From NCBI RefSeq assembly GCF_003726095.1, contig NZ_CP026031.1:1178001-1242000 (forward strand): a DNA stretch of 64,000 nt. Direction: 5' to 3'. Positions 25,767 through 34,269 of the stretch are shown here, in pieces. Below the pieces are notes generated by a model that had not been told where the DNA came from, searched no databases, and saw only the letters and a list, made by a program, of their open reading frames with translations. Position numbers and translations under genes: made by a program. Source of the stretch: Niallia circulans. GTDB taxonomy: Bacteria; Bacillota; Bacilli; Bacillales; Cytobacillaceae. How positions within the stretch are numbered: the stretch's first letter is position 1; every line of letters starts with the position of its first letter.

Positions 25767-28115
25767 GTGAATATATTGAATAACGAGAAAATAATTACAA
25801 ATAGAAAATATCCAGAAATTTTTCTGATAGAAAAGGAATTTGAAGAACATGGATTTGTGCAAGATGAAAAGAAGATTTTAGATGAAATACAAAAATTAAC
25901 TGAGGGTGAGAATGGAAAAGAAATCTCTCAGTTATTAACGATTGCTGCTTTATCAAGAATGTACACCGATAAAGAAGATACGATAGCGGTTGCCTGGTTG
26001 AATAAAGCGATTGAGCTGGATGAAGAGAATAAAACAGCTCTAAAATACCTTTCCCAATTCGATTGGAAAAATTTCAGCGGCTTACTGGATTCACTGGTTT
26101 TTCCTAATATTCGCGAAACGGATAATCGGACCGCCAAACGAAAAATTGCTGAGCAATATATTAATAATTGCCGCTCGTTTTTAGAACAGATGGATGAGGA
26201 AGCTACCCATCTGCAAAATCAGAAGAAAAATGCATCCCTATATGAAAATAGGGATGCTGTTGCAAAATATGAAGCAATTGAAGAATTATTACAAAAGGTA
26301 ATGGAGAAAACGTCTCAGTTATTAAAATCAGCAGAAGAATATGAAGAGTCTATTAGCGGCGTGTTTCACACATCGATTTATTATGAGAGTGTAAAAGAAT
26401 TAATTGAAGAATTGACTGAATTAAAGGATGAATGGACAAGCCTTTTTGTAGAAGATGTAGAGGAAGATAATAAGTCTCTTTCCTCTTTAGAGGAACTAGA
26501 GCAAATGGTAGGATTGGATGCTGTAAAAAAAAGAGTTTATGATTTTTATCAATTTTTACATTATCAAAAGTCTCGGAAAAAGCTAGGCTATAATATTCAA
26601 GATGAATTAAGCTTAAATATGATATTTACAGGAAATCCAGGTACTGGGAAAACTACTTTGGCAAGATTGATGGCAAAGATTTATCATGAATTGGGCGTAT
26701 TGCCAAGCGCTGAAGTTGTGGAGACAGATCGGTCTCAATTAATCGGCGGCTTTATGGGACAAACAGAGGAAAATGTCCGTTCTGTGGTAAAACAAGCGGT
26801 TGGCGGTGTCTTATTTATCGATGAAGCCTATAGCCTAAAAAGAGAAGGACAGTCTGGAAATGATTATGGTCAAACGGCAATAGATACTCTTGTATCTTTA
26901 ATGACAGGTTCAGAATTTGGTGGTAAATTTGCTGTCATTTTAGCAGGATATCCTGAAGAAATGCGTCAATTTTTAGACGGAAACCATGGTTTAAGAAGTC
27001 GCTTTCCTGCTTCTAATATGATTCATTTGCCAGATTATACACCAACGGAATTATTGGTGATAGGAGAAAGAATTGCTTCAGCGAATGACTATGTCATGAC
27101 TGAGGACGGAAAAAAAGCATTGCTAAAAAGGCTTGAGAGAGAACAGGTAGATGAGAGCTTCGGAAATGCTCGAGCTGTTCGCAATATTGTGCTGGATGCA
27201 ATATTTAGCAAAGGTTCTCGCAAAGCAAACGAACAAGAAATATTTAAATATACTCTATTGCAAGAGGCTGATTTTGTTTGTGAAGAAGATGACAAACAAC
27301 TTGATCCTGCAAAAGAGCTTAATAAATTGATTGGATTAGCAAAAGTAAAAGATGAAATAAAAAAAATTATTGCGCTTGTTAAGGTGCAGCAATTGAGACA
27401 GACTAAAGCCAAAAAGAATCTGCCTATTCAACTGCATGCTGTCTTTACGGGAAATCCAGGTACCGGAAAAACTACGGTAGCTAAACTATACGCCCAGTTT
27501 CTTAAGGATTGCGGAATATTAAAAAGAGGTCACTTAGTTGTTACAAGCAGGGCAGATTTTGTCGCCGGCTATGTTGGCCAATCAGCTATTAAGACAAGAA
27601 AAAAAATAAGAGAAGCCCTTGGCGGGGTGCTATTTATCGATGAAGCTTATTCATTGTTAGGAAATAGTGGTCAGGATTTTGGGAAAGAGGTTGTTGATAC
27701 ATTAGTCATGGAAATGACAAAGCATAATGAGAATTTAGTTGTTATTCTTGCAGGATATCCGAATGAAACCAATACTCTATTACAAAGCAACCCAGGATTA
27801 ACTTCAAGGTTTAAAAAATTTATCCATTTTGAAGATTATTCTGCAGCAGAATTGGTTGAAATCATGAAGTTATATGCAGATAAATACGATTATTTATTAT
27901 CAACAGATGCAATCCAATTACTGCAAAATATGCTGCCGACAGTATCTACGGATGGAAATGGACGATTTGCAACTAATTTAATCGATGAAGCAGTTCAATT
28001 ACAGGCTTTACGACTATCTGAGCAATTAGAACAAGGAATAGATGCAGATGTTTCTACGATAACTGCTGAGGATATTGAAAGTGTACTAAAAGAGAAAAGG
28101 AGAATCGACGAATAG
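25767..28115 (+). CDS. Tandem-AAA CbxX/CfxQ (SpoVK-like) ATPase
   Basis: This 782-residue protein has an N-terminal helical, TPR-like region (residues about 1-110), a coiled-coil stretch (about 125-240) and two AAA domains of the CbxX/SpoVK class. Each AAA domain has Walker A GNPGTGKTT (about 289-297 and 562-570) and Walker B VLFIDEAYSL (about 348-357 and 621-630), with LAGYP sensor segments and RSRF/TSRF arginine fingers, so both look active. Family members remodel or activate partner proteins; SpoVK acts in sporulation and the eukaryotic-type relative activates Rubisco. The GTG start lacks a strong ribosome site, and TTG 25776 is an alternative. First gene of an insert between sspN and yneP. 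Confidence 0.88.
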   Translation: MNILNNEKIITNRKYPEIFLIEKEFEEHGFVQDEKKILDEIQKLTEGENGKEISQLLTIAALSRMYTDKEDTIAVAWLNKAIELDEENKTALKYLSQFDWKNFSGLLDSLVFPNIRETDNRTAKRKIAEQYINNCRSFLEQMDEEATHLQNQKKNASLYENRDAVAKYEAIEELLQKVMEKTSQLLKSAEEYEESISGVFHTSIYYESVKELIEELTELKDEWTSLFVEDVEEDNKSLSSLEELEQMVGLDAVKKRVYDFYQFLHYQKSRKKLGYNIQDELSLNMIFTGNPGTGKTTLARLMAKIYHELGVLPSAEVVETDRSQLIGGFMGQTEENVRSVVKQAVGGVLFIDEAYSLKREGQSGNDYGQTAIDTLVSLMTGSEFGGKFAVILAGYPEEMRQFLDGNHGLRSRFPASNMIHLPDYTPTELLVIGERIASANDYVMTEDGKKALLKRLEREQVDESFGNARAVRNIVLDAIFSKGSRKANEQEIFKYTLLQEADFVCEEDDKQLDPAKELNKLIGLAKVKDEIKKIIALVKVQQLRQTKAKKNLPIQLHAVFTGNPGTGKTTVAKLYAQFLKDCGILKRGHLVVTSRADFVAGYVGQSAIKTRKKIREALGGVLFIDEAYSLLGNSGQDFGKEVVDTLVMEMTKHNENLVVILAGYPNETNTLLQSNPGLTSRFKKFIHFEDYSAAELVEIMKLYADKYDYLLSTDAIQLLQNMLPTVSTDGNGRFATNLIDEAVQLQALRLSEQLEQGIDADVSTITAEDIESVLKEKRRIDE

Positions 28116-28935
28116 GCTGGTGACGAATACAGATGGACAATTACTTTCTCTCAATAAGGGATATTGAAATGGATTATGTTGATATCGATATGATAGGGTG
28201 CTCGTTAAACAATTGCTAAAAAAGTCAAGCTTCAAATGTTGAATTAGAGCATAAACCTTGATATATAGGGATTTATTGGAGTTTTTTATTTGTTTTTTAA
28301 CTTGCTGATTTTTCCTAACTTATCCTGAATTATTCTTGTAATTAACAAATTGCGGTGATTATAGTCAATCCAAGATAATCACCGTGACAACAAGTTGGTA
28401 AAAAATATACATCATTTGTTTAATGATGGAATTTTAGTTGCCAGAAGAGACCTAGTTGTAAGTGTAGGAGGGAGAGGTTAGAAGGGGGGGATTTTTGAAA
28501 GTGAATAAAGAAAAATAAACGATATACTAAACATTAGAAATCGTGCGCAAGAATTTGTTGCCTATAAGTATAAAAAAAAACTGAGGCTGAAAGAGAAAAA
28601 ATAAATAACTTATATTAGCACTTGCATTATTAGGAAATAAACATAAGGAATCCTCATCCTAACCCTAGAACTCCTTAGCCATAGACTTAAAAGAAACAGA
28701 ATTAAAATCGAACTTGATGAGTTTAAAGGTATATAATAGCTCCATAATACGACATTTGCTAAATTTTATTATATGTTGGTACTTTTTATAGAATTTACAA
28801 CAAAAAGTAAAACAAATACAAATCTACAGAGCCTGCAAGAAAATTATGGATATAGTACGATAGAAACAGAGTGAAAATGAAGTGTAAAACTAAAAGAAGT
28901 ATGGTTTAGGGAATATTTTCAATTGGAGTGATTAA
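28116..28935. other. Long AT-rich gap between the AAA and TerD-type genes
   Basis: 820 bp without an intact gene. It holds a perfect 10-bp inverted repeat, CGGTGATTAT/ATAATCACCG (28353-28362 and 28375-28384, 12-nt loop, no T tract), more like an operator than a terminator. It also holds a short broken ORF at 28501-28604, described separately. Confidence 0.6.
28501..28604 (+). pseudogene. Short frameshifted ORF relic
   Basis: GTG at 28501 follows a GAAGGGGGG site. Adding one A in the AAAAA run near 28515 would give an uninterrupted basic, helical peptide of about 34 residues (NDILNIRNRAQEFVAYKYKK core). As it stands the frame stops after five codons. Origin unknown. Confidence 0.3.
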
Positions 28936-31017
28936 ATGGTTATAAATGATGTTTACCTAAGAAGAAAAAACAAATTACTATTGAATAAAGGTAATGAAAA
29001 AACTCCACAGAAAAAATACATTGCGACAATATTATTAAACATTGATAATTTGGGATTTACATTATCAAATGATATTATTGAAATCCTATATACATATTCC
29101 ATAAGTCAATTAAATAGTTTCTACATTGCTTTAGTTAAAAATTTAAAAGAGTTAGTAGGAGCAAACAAACAATACAATCCAATGTATCCTAATTTTCCCC
29201 ACCAAGTAATGGATGCAGATGCCTCAGAATTATTCATTAATGCTATTTTTCATTACTGGTCTTTTGGATCATTACTTCCTAATTATAACAAAGAAGAGAG
29301 ATTACCATTATATGATATAACAACCAAGAAAGTAATAGAGACGGGTACCGAGGAAGAATTTGAAAGTATTTTTATAAATCTATTATCTTCTAAAACTTCT
29401 ATTTCTGAAACTGATAAAGAGGATTTAAGTTGGTTTTTCAATGAATATCCTGACAAAGTTAACAATATCTTACCTAAAGAAATACCTTCAAAAGAAAATG
29501 TAGCTTTGTTATCTATATTGTTACTGCATAATAACATAAATACTTCTGTATTATTTGATTATGTAAAGACAGCTACTGATGTATTAAGAATTGCCGTTGC
29601 TATGTCAGAAGGCGATATTAGTTTAGCAACTAATACAAAGTTTAAAAGTTTCAAACGTAAGCAAAGACGTTTATTAATGTCCTTATTAGAAAATTGTTCT
29701 AATATTGAAGAGGATATGAAACGATATAAGAATAGATGGATTAGATTAGGTGAAAGATTACATCCTACAGAATTTAAAAAATATGAAAAAGTAAAAGAGG
29801 CTTTTACTAAGCTGAGAAATAATCAACCAATTCAAACTTTTAATGGTGTGTTAACTAATGCGCTAGAAAATAATAGAATGGATCAAGCATTATCTTTATT
29901 AGTGAAAAGACCAGGGGAATTCGCACGTAAATTAGATCATTTAATAAGATTGCATACTAACCCAAATGTAATACTAAATGAATTTAAAATTGTGGCGGAT
30001 AGTGTTGAAACTACAGTGCTATTGCAAGTTAGGGAGCACTTTAAAAATAGAAATAATCAAAAAGAGAAAAGAACATTTTTCCCTAAAGGTAATGTTGCTA
30101 AATTATTTGTCATTGATAATAACCTTCCTGAGATTGAGGAGAATATATGCAATAGCATAGTACAAATCTGCGAAAATAGTTTAGTAAATGAATATAAGAA
30201 AAGGGACTATCTTGGTAAGGTTTATCTAGATGAATCATTAAAAAATTATCTTGTGCCTTTTTCGCAACGTTCAGCAAGTAAGTCACTTAAATCAGTAGTA
30301 AGAGGTTCAAAATTAGATATAAGCGATTCAACCAGTACTATTCGCTCCTTTATTTATTGGAAAGAAAATAATTTGGATAGAGCCGATATAGATTTGTCTG
30401 CAGTAATGTATGATGATAATTGGGATTACTTAGAGCATGTGTCCTATACAAATCTGAGATCATCAAAGTATAAAGCTTTTCATAGTGGTGATATTACTTC
30501 AGCTTCTCATGGAGCAAGTGAATTTATCGATTTAGAAATTGAATCTGTTAGAAAATTTGGAGGAAGATATATAGTGCTTTCAATCCAATCCTTTACAGGT
30601 CAAACTTTTAGTGAGTTACCCGAATGTTTTATGGGATGGATGAGCAGGGAAAATCCCAATTCTGGAGAAATTTACGAACCTAAAACAGTGGAGAACAGAA
30701 TGGATGTAACTTCTGAAGCTAGAGTAAGTATACCTATGATAATCGATCTTCATGAAAACAAAGTGATATGGACAGATATAGCACTTAGAAACAATCCTGA
30801 TTATTACAATAATGTGGAAGGTAATAAAATAGGTATGGTATTAATGGGTAAAGCAATGACTACTTTAATTAAACCTAATCTTTATGAGTTAATAGAATTG
30901 AATATTAAGGCAAGAGGGGAAAAATGTGATAATATAGAAGAGGCAGATATTGTATTTTCTATAAATCAAGGTGTTACTCCTTTTGACCAGGATGTAATTG
31001 TGTCACAATATTTATAA
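28936..31017 (+). CDS. TerD-type stress protein, MXAN_6230/SCO0854-like, without RING region
   Basis: This 693-residue protein has a long helical N-terminal part, including MYPNFPHQVM, TATDVLRIAVAMSEGD, RWIRLGERLHP and FFPKGNVAKLF. These landmarks match the MXAN_6230/SCO0854 group as I know it. From about residue 470 it carries a TerD-related beta domain with DIDLSAV (about 483-489), HSGDIT (516-521) and FTGQTFSELPECFMGWM. The Asp-rich loops correspond to the metal sites of TerD proteins. Named family members usually carry an N-terminal RING-type zinc domain; no Cys/His cluster exists here. Function unknown; the wider Ter group is linked to stress, tellurite and phage resistance. Start ATG follows GGAG. 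Confidence 0.8.
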   Translation: MVINDVYLRRKNKLLLNKGNEKTPQKKYIATILLNIDNLGFTLSNDIIEILYTYSISQLNSFYIALVKNLKELVGANKQYNPMYPNFPHQVMDADASELFINAIFHYWSFGSLLPNYNKEERLPLYDITTKKVIETGTEEEFESIFINLLSSKTSISETDKEDLSWFFNEYPDKVNNILPKEIPSKENVALLSILLLHNNINTSVLFDYVKTATDVLRIAVAMSEGDISLATNTKFKSFKRKQRRLLMSLLENCSNIEEDMKRYKNRWIRLGERLHPTEFKKYEKVKEAFTKLRNNQPIQTFNGVLTNALENNRMDQALSLLVKRPGEFARKLDHLIRLHTNPNVILNEFKIVADSVETTVLLQVREHFKNRNNQKEKRTFFPKGNVAKLFVIDNNLPEIEENICNSIVQICENSLVNEYKKRDYLGKVYLDESLKNYLVPFSQRSASKSLKSVVRGSKLDISDSTSTIRSFIYWKENNLDRADIDLSAVMYDDNWDYLEHVSYTNLRSSKYKAFHSGDITSASHGASEFIDLEIESVRKFGGRYIVLSIQSFTGQTFSELPECFMGWMSRENPNSGEIYEPKTVENRMDVTSEARVSIPMIIDLHENKVIWTDIALRNNPDYYNNVEGNKIGMVLMGKAMTTLIKPNLYELIELNIKARGEKCDNIEEADIVFSINQGVTPFDQDVIVSQYL

Positions 31018-31653
31018 GTTAAAATTGGGCTATTGCTTGTCTTCCTTCTATATCCATCTTCCTGAATTAGATGAGCAAATTCCCCGATTGTTTAATTAAG
31101 GCTATGTTATATCTTCCTTCAAACTACAATCTGTGTGAATGAATTAGATATGACAATTTCCTTTATAAAGGTTAGGGTGATAATAGCCCTGACCTTTTAT
31201 TTACTATATTGCGATTGGATTTATTTAAAAGATGTAGTATTATGGATAATATTCATTGGTCTTTTCTGTTTTGAAGCAGTAATAACCAGGGAATTGGACT
31301 ACTTAAGATGCTTTCTAATGAAAAATTAAATTCTAGTTGATACCATATTTACATACATAAAATGAGTAATATTATGACTGTATTAAAAGAATTTGTTGAA
31401 TAAATAAAAAAGAGAAAGTGTAAGTCTCTATTATAAGTAATTTAGTTGATGAATTTATGAGACTAGGTGAAAGAGTTATTAAATTAAACAGCTTATATAT
31501 AATGTTGGACAATAAAAATCTTTTTAAGAACCTATGGTCATATAATGCATCAATTGCCATATCTGATGCAGTTAAGAAATTTAACGTTATCACAGAGTGA
31601 TAAAAATGGTGATTATTTTATAAAAAGTTGAGAAAAAGGAAGTGCTAGAAACC
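31018..31653. other. Gap with possible gene remnants before yneP
   Basis: No intact gene with a ribosome site is seen. A 64-codon GTG frame (31135-31329) would encode two hydrophobic segments but has no Shine-Dalgarno. A 47-codon ATG frame at 31457-31600 (MRLGERVIKLNSLYIMLDNK at its start) has protein-like composition and also lacks a site. Both may be remains of genes in the insert. Confidence 0.4.
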
Positions 31654-32088
31654 GTGGTATATGTGAGTTCTAGGGATATTGAATTGTATTATGCTGATAC
31701 CGATATGATGGGGGTTATTTATCATGCGAATTATCTTAAATTTTTTGAACGAGGAAGAACTGGTTTAATTGAAGATCTTGGGTATAGCTATTTAGAAATG
31801 GAGAACAAGGGGTATTTTGCACCTGTTTATGATGTGTATGCCCAATATAAAAAGCCATTACGCTATGGAGATCAGGCAAAGGTGAAAACCTGGGTAGAAA
31901 CAAACGATGGCATAAAAACAGTTTATGGATATCAGATAATTAATCAGGACGAAGAAGTTTGCGTAGAGGGAACTACTACGCATATTATCGTTTCAAAAGA
32001 AACATTTCGTCCTAAATCGTTTAAAAAGATGTTTCCAGAATGGTTTAATAAATATGAAGAAATTAAAAAGCAACCTTCTGACAAGTAA
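31654..32088 (+). CDS. yneP: Acyl-CoA thioesterase, 4HBT hotdog family (YneP)
   Basis: This is about 144 residues of a hotdog-fold thioesterase. The family motif is YADTDMMGVIYHANYLKFFERGR, with the catalytic Asp of TDMMGVIYH. THIIVSKETFRPKSFKK closes the fold. It hydrolyses short or aromatic acyl-CoA thioesters in the YbgC style. Two GTG starts are possible; 31654 is chosen because AAGGAAGTG ends nine bases before it, whereas 31642 overlaps that site. Next gene is yneQ, as in B. subtilis. Confidence 0.88.
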   Translation: MVYVSSRDIELYYADTDMMGVIYHANYLKFFERGRTGLIEDLGYSYLEMENKGYFAPVYDVYAQYKKPLRYGDQAKVKTWVETNDGIKTVYGYQIINQDEEVCVEGTTTHIIVSKETFRPKSFKKMFPEWFNKYEEIKKQPSDK

Positions 32089-32112
32089 GGATAGCAAAAG
32101 GGAGTTGCCGAT

Positions 32113-32403
32113 ATGGCCTTTGGTTTGAAGAAAAGCGAACTAAGAGAATGGAAAAGAAAAATTGATAATGGAGAAATTGCTTTTTTAACTCATTATTGGC
32201 TGGATGATCGTTTTCCAGGCTGTAAGACTGTTACGAAAGTTGGCTGTGCGGATCTAGAGAAATTAAAAACCTGGGGAAAGAAATATGGCTTAAAAGAGGA
32301 ATGGATACATTATCGTCATGACGGCTATTCCCATTTTGACCTATTAGGCGATACTCAAAAGAAGATTTTAAAAGAGGAAGGGATTGACCAACCTTTACGA
32401 TAG
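32113..32403 (+). CDS. yneQ: YneQ-like conserved small protein
   Basis: This 96-residue basic cytoplasmic protein contains LTHYWLDDRFPGCKTVTKVGC and EEWIHYRHDGYSHFDLLG. It is a conserved Bacillus protein of unknown function, always next to yneP and yneR in my knowledge. It starts at ATG after AAAGGGAG, 24 bp after yneP, and a bidirectional terminator follows. Confidence 0.85.
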   Translation: MAFGLKKSELREWKRKIDNGEIAFLTHYWLDDRFPGCKTVTKVGCADLEKLKTWGKKYGLKEEWIHYRHDGYSHFDLLGDTQKKILKEEGIDQPLR

Positions 32404-32468
32404 AGATTAGGTATTGGAAGGTAACTTTTTTTACACTTGATCGAGATAAAGCTAGAAAAAATGTTATT

Positions 32469-32512
32469 ATAAAAAAACAGTGAGACACTAGATGTATCTC
32501 ACTGTTTTTTAA
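32469..32512. terminator. Bidirectional terminator between yneQ and yneR
   Basis: AACAGTGAGA/TCTCACTGTT (32476-32485 with 32497-32506), with A7 before and T6 after, so it works in both directions. Confidence 0.9.
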
Positions 32513-32540
32513 CATTCGTACCACTAAACAATAATAGTGC

Positions 32541-32831
32541 TTAATGAGCATGACGGTATTCTGGTTCATTTGCAACTTCATTGAAATCTGCAAATAGATC
32601 ATGATCATCAAAATACCATAAATCCTTTTCTTCGATATAGTAATGGATACCATCTTTTTCTGTTTCTACTCCAATGTTAACCGGCTGCTCATTAGAGATT
32701 CCTAATGAAAATCCTTGCTGAACAGTACTGCATCCACCATAACGTGCAAAGAAGCGTACATAGTCACCGTCTTTTAACATCATTTCATCTTTATACCATT
32801 CAGCTGCTTTATCACTAATTACAATTTTCAT
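32541..32831 (-). CDS. yneR: HesB/IscA-like protein YneR
   Basis: This 96-residue HesB-like protein begins MKIVISDKAAEWYKDEMML, continues DYVRFFARYGGCSTVQQGFSLGIS and ends DFNEVANEPEY. Only one cysteine (GGCS) is present, so it lacks the three-Cys set of true IscA scaffold proteins, as is typical for the YneR branch. An upstream in-frame start would add 14 residues, but AAGAGGTG lies just before 32831. Convergent with yneQ. Confidence 0.88.
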   Translation of the reverse strand: MKIVISDKAAEWYKDEMMLKDGDYVRFFARYGGCSTVQQGFSLGISNEQPVNIGVETEKDGIHYYIEEKDLWYFDDHDLFADFNEVANEPEYRHAH

Positions 32832-32982
32832 ATTAACACCTCTTATGAATTTTGCTTCGACCATTGGAAGCATTTTAATTCTATTCTAATTATATGTTCA
32901 TTATAAAGGAATGGACGAGAATTATCTAATATTTGAATTTAAGATTATTTTAAAATGTTTGTAAAGAGCTGCAAGTTTTATT

Positions 32983-34131
32983 TTAGTCTGCCTGTCCCTC
33001 TTTTTGCATATGCTCCATGATTTCTTTATAAATAGAAGGACTGTATTTATTGATTGCATGCTGTGAATCTTGCAATGGATACATTTTATAATCTTTTTCA
33101 GCCTTACTAGAAACAAAAGTGGGATAGAAAGAAGGTGCTTCCATCGTAATAGATGTCTGCTTTCCTAATTGCTTTTTCTTGACTGTAACAGTTACCATTC
33201 CACCAATATCCCGATACTCTTCGTCCTGACCAGATAAAAAGTTTCCTAATGAATAGACTACTAATCCTTTATGTCCATTATGACCTTTTACCCACTCGAT
33301 TGGCTGCAAAACATGTGGATGACTGCCGAATATAATATGCACACCTTCATCTACAAAAAATTGTGCCAATTCTTTTTGCTCATTAGATGGGAACCGTTGA
33401 TATTCGTTTCCCAAATGAATCATCATCACGACAACATCTGCTTCTTTTTTTGCTTTTTGGATTTCATTGCTCATTCTTTTTTTATCCAAGATATTTACAA
33501 TATACTCTTTTCCTTCAGGAATAGGGATTCCATTTAACCCATAAGTATAGGCTAAATAAGCAACTTTAATGCCCTTTTTCTCTAAGACAACGACTTTATC
33601 TTGATCATCCTTAGACAAGTAAGTTCCAACATGAGGGAGACCAATTTGATTTAAATAATCAAGGGAGAGCTTTTGTGCATCAACTCCTCGATCGAGGGCA
33701 TGATTATTAGCCGTTGTGACAATATCGATGCCTGCTTTTTTTAAACTATCGGCAATTTCATGAGGGCTATTGAAAGCAGGATATCCGGATAAACCAATCG
33801 ATTCTCCGGCAACAATTGTTTCTTGATTTGCTATTAGCAAATCAGGTTTTTTTAATTCACTTGCTATATTATCTAGCATTTTATCAAAATTAAACCGATT
33901 TCCTTCTCGTGCGTCATTGTAGACACGATCATGGATTAAAATATCGCCGATAGCAGCTAATGTTATTTCGCTGGATTCTTCTTTTGCTAAATTTCCTTTG
34001 TCTCTCCCTGAATTAGAACGTACTTCTTTATAGGTAGAAGAGGAGTTGTCGATTGTATTTATAAGTATTATGCCGATTATACCAAAAAGAAGAAGGATGA
34101 AAACGAATAGTAGATATGTTTTTTTCTGCAT
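32983..34131 (-). CDS. CapA-family (PGA_cap) metallophosphatase-like protein
   Basis: This is about 382 residues. An N-terminal membrane anchor occupies residues 4-24 and the body faces outside. The CapA domain contains AAIGDILIHDRVY, LLIANQETIV, TTANNHALDRG, MMIHLGNEYQRFP, IIFGSHPHVLQPIEW and YSLGNFLSGQ, all typical metallophosphoesterase-like loops. Full CapA proteins belong to poly-gamma-glutamate capsule systems, but no capB, capC or capD lies here, so a capsule role is not supported. The start at 34131 has AAAGAGG upstream; the longer frame lacks one. Confidence 0.87.
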   Translation of the reverse strand: MQKKTYLLFVFILLLFGIIGIILINTIDNSSSTYKEVRSNSGRDKGNLAKEESSEITLAAIGDILIHDRVYNDAREGNRFNFDKMLDNIASELKKPDLLIANQETIVAGESIGLSGYPAFNSPHEIADSLKKAGIDIVTTANNHALDRGVDAQKLSLDYLNQIGLPHVGTYLSKDDQDKVVVLEKKGIKVAYLAYTYGLNGIPIPEGKEYIVNILDKKRMSNEIQKAKKEADVVVMMIHLGNEYQRFPSNEQKELAQFFVDEGVHIIFGSHPHVLQPIEWVKGHNGHKGLVVYSLGNFLSGQDEEYRDIGGMVTVTVKKKQLGKQTSITMEAPSFYPTFVSSKAEKDYKMYPLQDSQHAINKYSPSIYKEIMEHMQKEGQAD

Positions 34132-34269
34132 AACTAGCCTCTTTACTAATCTAAATTTTATTTGTTTCTTTACAATTAATAGCATACCAAAAAAATACTA
34201 GTTTGTAAGGAAAATAGGGGATTTTTACATAAAATAGGCTAACAGTAACTTTTTTGTTTCATATTTTCT

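Noticed and set aside
23900-28254. 15-bp exact repeat TGAATTAGAGCATAA at 23900 and 28240
   Set aside because: A 15-bp match is expected by chance a few times in an AT-rich 64-kb window; the flanks do not match.
31135-31329. 64-codon GTG frame with two hydrophobic segments
   Set aside because: No Shine-Dalgarno and no recognisable family; hydrophobic frames arise easily in AT-rich DNA. Mentioned only in the gap entry.
32983-34131. Poly-gamma-glutamate capsule locus suggested by the CapA-like protein
   Set aside because: No capB, capC, capD or capE partner is present; isolated CapA-fold proteins are common.
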